Origin: Altererythrobacter ishigakiensis
GTDB lineage: Bacteria > Pseudomonadota > Alphaproteobacteria > Sphingomonadales > Sphingomonadaceae
Assembly (NCBI RefSeq): GCF_001663155.1
Contig: NZ_CP015963.1
Coordinates: 1 to 64,000, forward strand
Length of the DNA: 64,000 nt
Direction of reading: 5' to 3'
Part shown: piece by piece, positions 8,543 through 17,800 of the stretch
Layout of the letters: each line of letters begins with the position of its first letter
Position numbering within the stretch: the stretch's first letter is position 1
The notes under the pieces: model-generated
What the model was told of the DNA's origin: nothing
Seen by the model: the letters and a program-made list of their open reading frames with translations, nothing else
The model's database searches: none
Program-made: the position numbers and the translations under genes

Positions 8543-9451
8543 ATGACGCAAACTGCGATTGAATTGGTTGAAGTCGGCCCACGTGACGGGCTGCAGAACG
8601 AACCGGACATCGTCTCGACGCAGGTCAAGCTCGAGATGATTGACCGCATGCTGGGCTATGGTGCGCGGCGGCTTGAGGTTGCCAGCTTCGTCCATCCGAA
8701 GCGCGTGCCGCAGATGGCGGATGCTGAAGATGTGATTGCTGGTCTGCCTGATCGCGATGAGGCAACCTATATCGGCCTGACCCTCAACAAACGCGGCGTG
8801 ATGCGCGGCCTTGCGACCCGTGACGGCGGAAAGCGCGGTATCGATCAGGTCGGCTGCGTGCTGGTGGCCAGCGACACCTTCGGCCAGAAAAATCAGGGGC
8901 AAACCATCGCCGAAGGGATTGCAGAGAACCGCGATATGATCCGTTTTGCCAAGGCAGAAGGAATGCGCGCGCAGATCACCATCAGCGCGGCGTTCGGCTG
9001 TCCGTTTGAAGGCGAAGTCAAACTCGACACGGTCCTTCAGATCGTTGAAGAGATGGCCGCTGAAGGCCCTGAAGAAATCGCGCTTGCCGACACAATCGGC
9101 GTAGGCACGCCAGCACAAGTGAGCGAACTGTTCGGGCGGTTGAGTGAGCTGCTGCGCGATGACATCCCGATGCGGGCGCATTTTCACAACACCCGCGGCA
9201 CTGGCATCGCCAATGCATGGGCCGCGTATCAAGCGGGCGTGCGTACTTTTGATGCGGCGCTCGGCGGGCTTGGCGGGTGCCCGTTTGCTCCCAAGGCGAC
9301 CGGAAATATCGCCACTGAGGACCTAATCTACATGATGGAGCGTTCAGGCATCGACAGCGGTGTCGATCTGGATGCGGCCATCGCCACAAACCACTGGTTC
9401 GCTGAAAAGCTGGGCCGCGAATTGCCATCAATGGTCGCGCGCGCGGCCTGA
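8543..9451 (+). CDS. Hydroxymethylglutaryl-CoA lyase family protein
   Basis: TIM-barrel lyase of the DRE-type superfamily that cleaves HMG-CoA or a related 3-hydroxyacyl-CoA by retro-Claisen reaction. Visible motifs: VGPRDGLQNE near the N-terminus, the metal-binding HFHNTRGTG and the catalytic-cysteine loop GGLGGCPFAPKATGN near residue 250. The start at 8543 (302 residues) places the family motif close to the N-terminus; an upstream start at 8480 would cover the operator and is unlikely. First gene of the putative GntR-controlled operon. With a CoA-transferase three genes downstream, the true substrate may be another branched hydroxyacyl-CoA. Confidence 0.88.
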   Translation: MTQTAIELVEVGPRDGLQNEPDIVSTQVKLEMIDRMLGYGARRLEVASFVHPKRVPQMADAEDVIAGLPDRDEATYIGLTLNKRGVMRGLATRDGGKRGIDQVGCVLVASDTFGQKNQGQTIAEGIAENRDMIRFAKAEGMRAQITISAAFGCPFEGEVKLDTVLQIVEEMAAEGPEEIALADTIGVGTPAQVSELFGRLSELLRDDIPMRAHFHNTRGTGIANAWAAYQAGVRTFDAALGGLGGCPFAPKATGNIATEDLIYMMERSGIDSGVDLDAAIATNHWFAEKLGRELPSMVARAA

Positions 9452-9472
9452 TCAGAAAGTCACGGAGAAGGT

Positions 9473-11530
9473 ATGACTTATAGGCTAGGCGTCGACGTAG
9501 GCGGGACATTTACCGACCTGCTGCTGTTCGACGAGGGAAGCGGAAAATTCTGGCGACACAAGACGCCGTCGACCCCGCATGACAGTTCTGAAGGCATTTT
9601 GAACGGCGTGAAGGCGATCACTGCTGAGGCGGGTGTCTCTGCAAGCGATATCGCATACTTCCTGCACGGAACCACGGTCGCAACCAACGCCGTGCTGGAA
9701 GGCAAAGGCGCGAAAGTCGGTCTGGTCACGACAGAAGGCTACCGCGATATCATGCAAATCGCGCGCAGCTTTGTACCGGGCGGCCTCGCAGCGTGGATCG
9801 TCTGGCCCAAGCCGCAGCCACTCGCACATCTGGAGGATACCGTCGAAGTGCCCGGTCGGATGGATGCCGATGGCAACGAAGTACGCCCGCTTAACGAAGA
9901 CGTGGTGCGCACGGCGCTACAGAAGCTCAAAGCCAATGGCGTCGAGGCGCTAACCGTCAGCCTGATCAATGCTTACGTCAATGGCGCGCATGAAAAGCGC
10001 ATTGGCGAAATCGCGGCGGAGGAGCTGCCCGGGATTCCTGTGTCGTTGAGCCATGAAGTCCTGCCGGAAATGCAAGAGTATGAGCGCACGCTGTCGACAG
10101 TCGCCAATGCGGCGGTGCGCCCGGTGGTGAGCAAGTATGTCTCGAACCTGCGCAACAAGCTCGAGGATGAAGGGCTGGAGGGCAAGCTTTCGCTGCTGCG
10201 TTCTGACGGCGGGTTGATGAGTAGCCACAAGGCCGAAGAGCATCCAGTCAACATCCTGATGTCCGGCCCCGCTGGCGGTGTGACCGGTGCCAAATGGGTG
10301 GGCAAGAACGCGGGCCTCTCCAACATTCTCACGCTGGATGTTGGCGGAACCTCGACTGACGTGGCTTTGATTGAAGGCTTGGAAGCGCGCCGCGTGCGCA
10401 CCACAGAAGTCGGCCACTTGTCTGTGCGTGCCTCTGCGCTGGATGTGAAAACCGTGGGTGCTGGCGGCGGCTCGATCGCACACGTGCCTGAACTGACGAA
10501 GGCCTTGCGCGTTGGCCCTGAAAGCGCGGGCGCGGTGCCGGGGCCGGTCGCTTATGGCAAGGGCGGCGAATTGCCGACGGTGACCGATGCCAATGTCGTG
10601 CTCGGCTATCTGCCAGAAGACTTGCTTGGCGGCAGCTTCCAGCTTGACCGCGAAGGCGCGAAGAAAGCGGTGCAGACAGTTGCCGATGCGCTGGGCGTTG
10701 GACTGATGGAGGCGGCGCGCGGCATCATCGACATTGTGAATGAAAATATGTTCGGCGCACTGCGCATGATCAGCGTTCAGCAGGGCTATGACCCGCGCGA
10801 ATTTGCGCTGATGGGCTTTGGCGGCGCGGGACCGTTGCATGTGAATGCCGTTGCCAAGCTGATGGGCAGCTGGCCCGCGGTTTCACCGGTTTCGCCGGGC
10901 GTGCTTTGCGCGCTAGGCGATGCGACCACACAGATGCGCACGGAAACAGCGCGTAGTTTTTCCAAGCTCGCCAAGGATACGACGATTGCCGATCTCGAAG
11001 CGGTGCTTGATGAAATGGCGGCGCAAACACGTGGTGAATTGCTCGCTGACGGGATTGCGGATGAGCAGATCACCGTCGAGTTCGAGGTCGACATCCGTTA
11101 TGCGGGGCAAGCGTTTGAAGTGCCGCTGACTATCGACAAGACCGTGCTGGAAGCCGACGGGATTGAAGGCATTCTGGCGCGTTTTGATGAAGAGCATTTG
11201 CGCCTCTTCACCTTCAACATGGAAACGCCGCACGAAATCGTAAACCTGCGCGCGGTCGCGCTGGGGCAGGCGCCTGCCCTGCCCGCCGCAGAACTGCCCA
11301 AGGGGGACGGCGATCCATCGGCTGCGAAGATCCGTGACCACACGCTGTGGATGGACGGGAAAGAGCAAGCGGCGGTTATCTATGACCGCGCGAAATTGCG
11401 CCAGGGGGACATGATCCCCGGCCCCGCCATTATCACTGAGATGGACTCGACCACGCTAGTTGAAAGCGGCTGCGAAGCGACCATCGACAAGGTGGGCAAT
11501 ATCCTCATCAACCCTAAAGCGGAGGGCTGA
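9473..11530 (+). CDS. Hydantoinase/oxoprolinase family protein, subunit A (HyuA-like)
   Basis: A 685-residue ATP-dependent amidohydrolase or carboxylase alpha-type subunit. It has the N-terminal ASKHA fold with LGVDVGGTFTDLLLFDE (phosphate-1 loop), HGTTVATNAVLEGKGAK, the second phosphate loop LTLDVGGTSTDVALIEG near residue 290 and a GAGGGSIAH motif. The family includes N-methylhydantoinase, 5-oxoprolinase, acetone/acetophenone carboxylase and caprolactamase; sequence alone does not choose among them. GGAGAAGG precedes the ATG. The next gene is its usual partner subunit, 4 nt downstream. Confidence 0.93.
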   Translation: MTYRLGVDVGGTFTDLLLFDEGSGKFWRHKTPSTPHDSSEGILNGVKAITAEAGVSASDIAYFLHGTTVATNAVLEGKGAKVGLVTTEGYRDIMQIARSFVPGGLAAWIVWPKPQPLAHLEDTVEVPGRMDADGNEVRPLNEDVVRTALQKLKANGVEALTVSLINAYVNGAHEKRIGEIAAEELPGIPVSLSHEVLPEMQEYERTLSTVANAAVRPVVSKYVSNLRNKLEDEGLEGKLSLLRSDGGLMSSHKAEEHPVNILMSGPAGGVTGAKWVGKNAGLSNILTLDVGGTSTDVALIEGLEARRVRTTEVGHLSVRASALDVKTVGAGGGSIAHVPELTKALRVGPESAGAVPGPVAYGKGGELPTVTDANVVLGYLPEDLLGGSFQLDREGAKKAVQTVADALGVGLMEAARGIIDIVNENMFGALRMISVQQGYDPREFALMGFGGAGPLHVNAVAKLMGSWPAVSPVSPGVLCALGDATTQMRTETARSFSKLAKDTTIADLEAVLDEMAAQTRGELLADGIADEQITVEFEVDIRYAGQAFEVPLTIDKTVLEADGIEGILARFDEEHLRLFTFNMETPHEIVNLRAVALGQAPALPAAELPKGDGDPSAAKIRDHTLWMDGKEQAAVIYDRAKLRQGDMIPGPAIITEMDSTTLVESGCEATIDKVGNILINPKAEG

Positions 11531-11534
11531 TCCG

Positions 11535-13430
11535 ATGCCAGCACAGATTATCGAAACCAATGACACTCCGTTCCAGAAGGTCGACATCGACCCGGTTACG
11601 CTCGACATCATCGAGAACGCACTGCGCAACGCCCGCATCGAAATGGACGCGACGCTGGTGCGCACCGCCATGTCGCCCGGCATCCGCGAACAAGGTGATG
11701 CTTTCCCGCTGATCGCTGACCCTGCAGGCAAGATGATCGTCGGTCAGTTCGGCAGCTTCATCGACGGCTTTCTGAAGGGCTACAACGACACACTGGAAGA
11801 CGGCGACATGATCTTCCTGTCAGACCCCTATTCCTGCGAAGGGGCGATTTCGCACTCGAATGACTGGCTGGTGCTGCTGCCCGTGTTCAAGGATGGGCGA
11901 TTGATCGCCTACACCGCGATGTTCGGCCACCAGTCTGACATTGGCGGGTCGGTGCCGGGTTCTATGCCAATCGGTGCCAGCTCGATCTTCGAAGAGGGCG
12001 TGCGCATTCCGCCGGTCAAGATCTGGAAGAAAGGCGAATACAATGACGACCTGATGAAGCTCGTCATGCATCAGACGCGCAAGCCCGACTGGTGCCAGGC
12101 GGACTTGAACGCGCTCATCGCCAGCTGCCGTGTTGCTGCCCGCCGCGTGGTCGAGATGGCGGAGCGCTTTGGCGACGATGTCTACTATTCCGCGACGCAG
12201 GAACTGCTCGATCGCAACTATCGCGCGATGAAAGCGCTCATATCGATGGCGGTGGCGGAAAAGCCCGCCAGCTTTGAGGATTACATCTGCGACGATGGCA
12301 AGGGATATGGCCCTTACAAGATCAAATGCACGATGTGGCGCGATGGCGAGAAGGTCATTCTCGATTTCGATGGCACTGATCCGCAATCTGCCGCCTCGAT
12401 CAACTTTTACCTCAATGAGAACATGTTCAAGATGTTCTTCGGCATCTACATGATCATGGTCTTCGACCCGCAAATCCTGTTCAACGACGGGTTCTACGAT
12501 CTGATCGAAGTGCGCATCCCGGAAGGATCGCTGCTGAAGCCGCAATTCCCCGCAGCGCTCTCGGGTCGCACCCACGCGCTGGGTCGCATTTTTGACATTC
12601 TGGGCGGATTGCTGGGCCAAGGTACGCCGGAATTCCTGAATGCCGCCGGTTTCAGCTCATCACCCCACCTATTCTACTCAGGCTGGGATAAGCGAGGCGG
12701 CAAGGATGCCGAGTGGTTCCAGCTGTTCCAGATCGGATTTGGCGGTATTCCTGGCAGGCCATTGGGCGATGGGCCAGACGGGCATTCGCTGTGGCCGGGC
12801 TTTACCAATGTCCCGAACGAGTTTCTGGAAAAGTATTTCCCGCTGCGGATTGAGCGATACTCAACCGAACCCGACAGCGGCGGCGCTGGCCTGCACCGCG
12901 GCGGCAACGGCATTCACATGACCTACCGCTTCCTGGCCGATGGCGAGATCGCCGTGCATGATGACCGCTGGTTCGTCCCGCCTTGGGGCGTCAATGGCGG
13001 CCATCCGGGCATGCGTGCCAAGAAAGTGCTTGAGCGCGCGGACGGCACAACCGAAATCGTGGGCAACAAGGTTGAAGATGTGCCGGTAAAGGAAGGCGAT
13101 CTCTTGCACTACATCACCTGGGGCGGTGGCGGCTGGGGTGACCCGCTGGAACGCGATCCGGAGATTGTGGGTCTCGAAATCCGCCAAGGCCTCGTCACGC
13201 CTGAAGGCGCCAAGCACTATGGCGTCATCGTGGACGAGAACGGGGTTGTGGACGCGGACGCAACGGACAAGCTGCGCGCAGAGATGAAGGCTTCACGCGG
13301 TGAGCTGCCGCTGTTCGACTACGGCCCCTCAATCGATGACCTGCGCGCCAATTGCGAAGCGGAGACAGGTCTGCCGGCTCCAATTCAGCCCGTCTGGAAC
13401 GAAGCCTTTGAACGTGAGGCAGCCGAGTAA
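11535..13430 (+). CDS. Hydantoinase B/oxoprolinase family protein (HyuB-like)
   Basis: Partner subunit of the upstream HyuA-like protein (631 residues). Recognisable features: an N-terminal DPVTLDIIENALRNARIEMD segment, SDPYSCEGAISHSNDW with putative metal ligands, MFGHQSDIGGSVPGSMP, and the C-terminal GGGGWGDPLERDPE typical of HyuB. The ATG at 11535 lies 14 nt after GGAGGG at 11521 and is preferred to an in-frame start inside hyuA at 11460. The one-nucleotide overlap of its stop codon with the CoA-transferase start indicates translational coupling. The substrate is unknown. Confidence 0.93.
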   Translation: MPAQIIETNDTPFQKVDIDPVTLDIIENALRNARIEMDATLVRTAMSPGIREQGDAFPLIADPAGKMIVGQFGSFIDGFLKGYNDTLEDGDMIFLSDPYSCEGAISHSNDWLVLLPVFKDGRLIAYTAMFGHQSDIGGSVPGSMPIGASSIFEEGVRIPPVKIWKKGEYNDDLMKLVMHQTRKPDWCQADLNALIASCRVAARRVVEMAERFGDDVYYSATQELLDRNYRAMKALISMAVAEKPASFEDYICDDGKGYGPYKIKCTMWRDGEKVILDFDGTDPQSAASINFYLNENMFKMFFGIYMIMVFDPQILFNDGFYDLIEVRIPEGSLLKPQFPAALSGRTHALGRIFDILGGLLGQGTPEFLNAAGFSSSPHLFYSGWDKRGGKDAEWFQLFQIGFGGIPGRPLGDGPDGHSLWPGFTNVPNEFLEKYFPLRIERYSTEPDSGGAGLHRGGNGIHMTYRFLADGEIAVHDDRWFVPPWGVNGGHPGMRAKKVLERADGTTEIVGNKVEDVPVKEGDLLHYITWGGGGWGDPLERDPEIVGLEIRQGLVTPEGAKHYGVIVDENGVVDADATDKLRAEMKASRGELPLFDYGPSIDDLRANCEAETGLPAPIQPVWNEAFEREAAE

Positions 13431-14611
13431 TGGGCGCACTTGATGATATTCGCGTTGTTGAGATGGGCCAGCTGCTCGCCGGTCCATTTTGCGGCCAGTT
13501 GCTGGGCGACATGGGCGCTGACGTGATCAAGATTGAACCGCCCGGTGCGGGCGACCCCATGCGGTTGTGGGGGCAAGGCGATGAAAAGGTCCAATGGGAA
13601 GTGATTGGCCGCAACAAGCGCTCGGTCACTTGCAATCTGCGCGTCCCAGAAGGGCAAGAGTTGGCCCGCAAACTGATCGCCAAGGCCGACGTTCTTATCG
13701 AAAATTTCAAACCTGGCACATTGGAGAAGTGGGGCCTTTCGCCGGAAGAACTGCACAAGGAAAACCCGGGGCTGATCATCGCACGCATGTCTGGCTATGG
13801 ACAGGACGGGCCGTATTCTGGCCGCGCAGGCTTTGGCGGGATTGGCGAAGCGATGGGGGGCTGGCGCTATATCGTCGGCGATCCTGACAGGCCACCTGCG
13901 CGCATGGGCGTCTCTATCGGTGACACGCTATGTGCGTCGTATGGCTGCATGGGCGTTCTAGCAGCGCTGCATCACCGAGAGAAAACCGGCCAGGGCCAAG
14001 TGGTCGATACTGCACTTTACGAAGCCGTGTTGCAGGTCATGGAGGGGCTGGTGCCCGAGTATGACCGCAATGGCTTCATTCGCGAGCGTTCTGGATCCAT
14101 CTTGCCCGGTATTGCGCCGTCAAATGTCTACAAGTGCAAGGACGGGCACTTCATGATCGGCGCAAACAAAGATGAGATCTTTGCGCGTCTGGCACAGGCC
14201 ATGGGCCAGCCCGAGCTGGCTGACGATCCGAAATACGCAACCCATATCGCTCGCGGGAAAAACCAGACCGAGCTTGACGATCTGGTCAACGCCTGGACCG
14301 GCAGTCTGACCGTAGCGGAAGTCGAACAGGCGACAATCGACTATTCGATTCCTGCCGGGAAAGTGTATCGAGCCCCTGAAATGATCGAAGACCCGCATTT
14401 TCAGGCTCGCGAAGCGATTATCGAAGTCGAGACTGAGACCCGCGGAAAGCTGAAAATGCAGAATGCCTTTCCCAAACTGTCACAAACGCCGTCGGGTGTG
14501 CGCCGCCCCGCGCCCTCGACGCCGGGGCAGCACAATGAAGAGGTTTTGTCCGAACTGCTTGGCTATGACGCAAAGATGATCGAGGCTATGCAAGAAGCAG
14601 GTGTGATCTGA
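13430..14611 (+). CDS. CaiB/BaiF class III CoA-transferase
   Basis: A 393-residue family III CoA-transferase moving CoA between carboxylates. Motifs: LDDIRVVEMGQLLAGPFCGQ at the N-terminus, RNKRSVTCNLRVPEG, LIENFKPGTLEKWGL, and VVDTALYEAVLQVMEG containing the catalytic aspartate. It overlaps hyuB by one base (TAATG). Its presence implies that the pathway product is activated to a CoA ester, which the HMG-CoA-lyase-like enzyme could then cleave. Donor and acceptor acids are not deducible. Confidence 0.92.
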   Translation: MGALDDIRVVEMGQLLAGPFCGQLLGDMGADVIKIEPPGAGDPMRLWGQGDEKVQWEVIGRNKRSVTCNLRVPEGQELARKLIAKADVLIENFKPGTLEKWGLSPEELHKENPGLIIARMSGYGQDGPYSGRAGFGGIGEAMGGWRYIVGDPDRPPARMGVSIGDTLCASYGCMGVLAALHHREKTGQGQVVDTALYEAVLQVMEGLVPEYDRNGFIRERSGSILPGIAPSNVYKCKDGHFMIGANKDEIFARLAQAMGQPELADDPKYATHIARGKNQTELDDLVNAWTGSLTVAEVEQATIDYSIPAGKVYRAPEMIEDPHFQAREAIIEVETETRGKLKMQNAFPKLSQTPSGVRRPAPSTPGQHNEEVLSELLGYDAKMIEAMQEAGVI

Positions 14612-14662
14612 CGCTGAATTTTGCGAAAAAGCGAGTGTGACGCACGAACAGTAGCGAGACTA

Positions 14663-15295
14663 ATGATGCCTGAAAATCGCGATGCGAACTACGCCAAGGC
14701 GTACAATGGCAAAGCTGGCTTTGGCTCGTATCCGGCCTTGCTGATGGTTGATTTCGTGGAGGCCTACTTCGATCCCGACTGCGAGCTATACGCAGATGTC
14801 GATAATGCGCTCCAATCCGCCTTACGTGTACGCGAGGCGGCACATGAGGCTAACATACCCGTCGTCCTGACAAATGTCGTTTATCATGACAGCGGTATCG
14901 ATGGAGGCCGCTTTTTTGAAAAGGTACGCCCGTTGAGGCACTTCCTTGAGGGCAGCCCGATGGGCGATTGGCCAAAAGGCTTAGTCCCAACTGATCGCGA
15001 ACTGATCATATCGAAGCAATATCCGAGCGCCTTTTTCGGCACTTCGCTCGCCTCGACCCTCACTGCCATGGGCGTCGACAATGTGATCCTAACAGGATTG
15101 ACCACCAGCGGCTGTGTTCGGGCGTCATGCGTCGATTCGATGTCACATGGCTTTATCACAACTGTTGTGCGCGATGCCTGCGGTGATCGCCATTCCGATC
15201 CACACGAAGCCAATTTGTTCGATATGCAAGCCAAATATGCCGATGTCGTCTCTGAGAAAGAGATTCTCGACTACTTATCGGCATTGCCGCGATAG
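14663..15295 (+). CDS. Cysteine hydrolase, isochorismatase/N-carbamoylsarcosine amidase family
   Basis: A Rossmann-like amidohydrolase (about 210 residues) with the expected Asp-Lys-Cys triad: Asp in LLMVDFVEAYF, Lys in IISKQYPSAFFGT and Cys in GLTTSGCVRASC. The cis-peptide region and the ATVVRDACGDR-like segment fit N-carbamoyl amidases rather than isochorismatase proper. ATG at 14663 (or 14666) is preferred over an upstream TTG. It ends the putative HyuAB operon, 51 nt after the CoA-transferase. Paired with a hydantoinase-like enzyme it could hydrolyse an N-carbamoyl product; that is inference. Confidence 0.87.
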   Translation: MMPENRDANYAKAYNGKAGFGSYPALLMVDFVEAYFDPDCELYADVDNALQSALRVREAAHEANIPVVLTNVVYHDSGIDGGRFFEKVRPLRHFLEGSPMGDWPKGLVPTDRELIISKQYPSAFFGTSLASTLTAMGVDNVILTGLTTSGCVRASCVDSMSHGFITTVVRDACGDRHSDPHEANLFDMQAKYADVVSEKEILDYLSALPR

Positions 15296-15399
15296 AGCCG
15301 CCAAGCTCAAGAGCTAAAGAGAATTGTTTACTGGCCCATCCATCTGGGCCGCCAGAATTCGCGGCATCAAAATCAGAATGTCGGAACAATCATCGATCG

Positions 15400-15490
<91 letters not shown>

Positions 15491-15661
15491 GCAGTGAAAG
15501 TGCAATGCAGCTCGCAAAAAAGCGAGCTATCAGCCAAATCGGGAGCGCGGCGGTTAGCTGAAGCCCACCGCCTTGCCAAGTACAAATTCACCGCAAAACT
15601 GGGGACGGAGTTCGTACACTCCCTTGTCTAACAAGCGTGATCACCCATATCCTGCCTCACT

Positions 15662-16042
15662 ATGGACAGAACTGTGTTCTTTTCCAGCCAGGCTGGCCGC
15701 ACAATCGAAGCCCCACGGCACGTCCGCTCCCGCTTCGGAATTGGTGATGTCGTACGTCACCGCATGTTCGATTTCCGGGGCGTGATCTTCGACATCGATC
15801 CGGTCTTCGCCAATAGCGAAGAATGGTATCAATCAATTCCTGAGGAAATTCGCCCGCATCGCGACCAGCCTTTCTATCACTTGCTGGCGGAGAATGATGA
15901 CAGTTCCTATGTCGCATATGTCAGCCAACAAAACCTGTTGGCTGATGCGAGTGCAGGCCCGATCGACCACCCGCAGATTGCGCAATTGTTCGAGCAGTTT
16001 GACGGTAAGCGTTACCGTATGCGCCGCGCACTGACGCACTAG
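15662..16042 (+). CDS. hspQ: Heat shock protein HspQ
   Basis: Small (126-residue) HspQ/YccV-like protein with the hemimethylated-DNA-binding fold. In enterobacteria HspQ acts as a specificity factor for Lon protease and affects DnaA stability. The core matches the family: RFGIGDVVRHRMFDFRGVIFDID, then DQPFYHLLAEND and SYVAYVSQQNLL. An N-terminal extension of about 20 residues is present, and the Shine-Dalgarno before the ATG is weak. It converges on the ABC permease gene with a 6-nt gap. Confidence 0.9.
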   Translation: MDRTVFFSSQAGRTIEAPRHVRSRFGIGDVVRHRMFDFRGVIFDIDPVFANSEEWYQSIPEEIRPHRDQPFYHLLAENDDSSYVAYVSQQNLLADASAGPIDHPQIAQLFEQFDGKRYRMRRALTH

Positions 16043-16048
16043 GCTCGA

Positions 16049-16942
16049 CTAATCCTTGAGTTTCCAGCCGGACCGCAAGACCATATAAACCAAGGTTGCC
16101 AGCACAAGGTTGAGCGCCCCGAGGCCGATCGCAGCTTGAACTATAGCGCTCGACCCTTCACCGATATCGCTTTCGCCAATGAAGCCATAACGGAAGCCAG
16201 AGATAACATAGAAAAACGGGTTAGCACGGCTGACAGCCTGAAAGGCTGGCGCCAAATTATCGATCACATAGAAAGTGCCGGATAGCAGTGACAGCGGCGC
16301 CACCACGAAATTGGTGATCGCAGCATTGTGATCGAACTTTTCTGACCAGATAGAGGTCATCAACCCCATCAGTGACAACATAACTGCGCCCATCAGGCCG
16401 AACCAGATTATCGCCCACCAATGCTCGACCGAAAGACTAACGCCGGGCCATAGCAGCATCGCCAGTCCAACAGCCCCGCCAACCATCATGGCGCGGGTTA
16501 CCGCCGCGCCCACAATACCAATCATCAGTTCACCATAGGAAAGTGGTGGCATCAATAGATCGACGATTGTCCCTTGGATCTTGCCAGCGAGCAGAGAAAA
16601 GGACGAGTTGGCAAAGGCATTCTGCATCATGCCCATCATGATCAGGCCAGGCGCGACAAAAGTCGCGAACGGCGCGCCCAGAACCTCCCGTCCTCCTCGA
16701 CCCAGGGCGACCGAAAAGATAACCAGAAACAGCAATGTGGTGACGGCAGGCCCCCAAATAGTCTGCGTGTGCACCTTGAGAAACCGCCGAACCTCCTTAA
16801 TATAGAGACTCCAAAGGCCAATGCGGTTGATCCCGGAAATCACGGGTACGCCGCGTGGCGAAAAACGGGTCCCTTCGCCCGATTGATCCATATCGAGGGG
16901 TGCCTCCGAATTCGGGCTGGCAGCAGGTGCTTGATCGGCCAT
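16049..16942 (-). CDS. ABC-2 type transporter permease
   Basis: A 297-residue integral membrane subunit of an ABC exporter of the ABC-2 (YadH/DrrB-like) type, with about six hydrophobic helices and the family segment GAPFATFVAPGLIMMGMMQN followed by the conserved GKIQGTIVDLLMPPLSYGEL. The start at 16942 (MADQAPAAS) is favoured over an ORF extension to 17029, which would run into the gcrA upstream region. No ATPase gene adjoins it, so the partner must be elsewhere. Substrate unknown. Confidence 0.88.
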   Translation of the reverse strand: MADQAPAASPNSEAPLDMDQSGEGTRFSPRGVPVISGINRIGLWSLYIKEVRRFLKVHTQTIWGPAVTTLLFLVIFSVALGRGGREVLGAPFATFVAPGLIMMGMMQNAFANSSFSLLAGKIQGTIVDLLMPPLSYGELMIGIVGAAVTRAMMVGGAVGLAMLLWPGVSLSVEHWWAIIWFGLMGAVMLSLMGLMTSIWSEKFDHNAAITNFVVAPLSLLSGTFYVIDNLAPAFQAVSRANPFFYVISGFRYGFIGESDIGEGSSAIVQAAIGLGALNLVLATLVYMVLRSGWKLKD

Positions 16943-17058
16943 GCAGGCGCGCCTAGTGCGATGTCGCGGTCGTGACAAGTCACGCGAACAAGATTCGCGC
17001 TGCTGATTGCCTCTGCCGAGGGGTGACATCGGGGCAAGGACACAGAATTGGAAGATAC

Positions 17059-17733
17059 ATGAGTTGGACTGACGAGCGTATCGCTACGCTGAAGAAAATG
17101 TGGGAAGGCGGATCAACCGCTAGCCAGATCGCGGAAGAGCTTGGCGGTGTCAGCCGCAACGCCGTGATTGGAAAAGCGCATCGGTTGGGGCTCAAGTCGC
17201 GCCCTTCTCCTGTAAAAGCTAACGACAAGAAGAAGAAGGCGCCAGCGAAGAAGCCTGCCCCCAAGCCTGCGGTAAAGAAGGCAGCTCCCAGAGCAGCGCC
17301 TAAGCCAGCCACGCAGCCAGCTGCCAAGCCGACCACTGCGCAAGCTTCGGGTGCCAGTATTCCTTCGCAACCGATCCCTAACAAGACACCTGATCTGCCG
17401 AAAATTGTCTCGGTTGGGCCGGGCGGGTTCTTGCGGCAAGGACCCGGAGACCAACAAGCTCCCATCCCGCCTGCGCCACCGCGTCGCCTGGTGCCCGCGA
17501 AACCAAGCCCGGAAATCGCTGACAAGACGAGCCTGCTTGACCTGACCGAGAAAGTTTGTCGTTGGCCAATGGGGCATCCGGGTGAGCCAGACTTCCACTT
17601 CTGTGGTGAGGCCGTGAACCCGGGCTACCCCTATTGCGTCGAGCATTGCGGACGTGCGTATCAGGCACAGCTGCCGCGCGGTGCGCGCAGACCGCCTCCA
17701 CCGCTACCATTTGGCGGCCCGCGAGTTCGCTAA
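17059..17733 (+). CDS. gcrA: GcrA cell cycle regulator
   Basis: Alphaproteobacterial sigma-70 cofactor that binds CcrM-methylated GANTC promoters and drives S-phase genes. The N-terminus MSWTDERIATLKKMWEGG and the following GVSRNAVIGKAHRLGL helix-turn-helix are diagnostic. A Lys/Ala/Pro-rich linker (about 60-145) leads to a C-terminal domain with CRWPMGHPGEPDFHFCG and YPYCVEHC, a Cys/His cluster that binds sigma-70 domain 2. The ATG at 17059 with GGAAG before it gives 224 residues. A terminator-like hairpin follows the stop codon. Confidence 0.96.
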   Translation: MSWTDERIATLKKMWEGGSTASQIAEELGGVSRNAVIGKAHRLGLKSRPSPVKANDKKKKAPAKKPAPKPAVKKAAPRAAPKPATQPAAKPTTAQASGASIPSQPIPNKTPDLPKIVSVGPGGFLRQGPGDQQAPIPPAPPRRLVPAKPSPEIADKTSLLDLTEKVCRWPMGHPGEPDFHFCGEAVNPGYPYCVEHCGRAYQAQLPRGARRPPPPLPFGGPRVR

Positions 17734-17746
17734 AGCATTCAACCAC

Positions 17747-17782
17747 AGGCCCGGTCATCCAGATGGATCGCCGGGCCTTTCT
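17747..17782 (+). terminator. Intrinsic-terminator-like hairpin after gcrA
   Basis: Perfect 8-bp stem AGGCCCGG (17747-17754) with CCGGGCCT (17771-17778), a 16-nt loop with an inner ATCC/GGAT pairing, then TTCT. It lies 13 nt after the gcrA stop codon and just before the next gene, so it could end gcrA transcription. Confidence 0.6.
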
Positions 17783-17800
17783 GCCTTCAGGAGATCAACC

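Noticed and set aside
9950..10840. A 296-codon minus-strand ORF opposite hyuA
   Set aside because: Antisense shadow of a strong conserved gene with no recognisable family or ribosome-binding signal.
9473..15295. Creatinine/N-methylhydantoin pathway assignment for the HyuAB locus
   Set aside because: A carbamoylsarcosine-type amidase beside HyuAB is suggestive, but the CoA-transferase and HMG-CoA-lyase-like enzyme do not belong to that pathway and no sarcosine oxidase is present.
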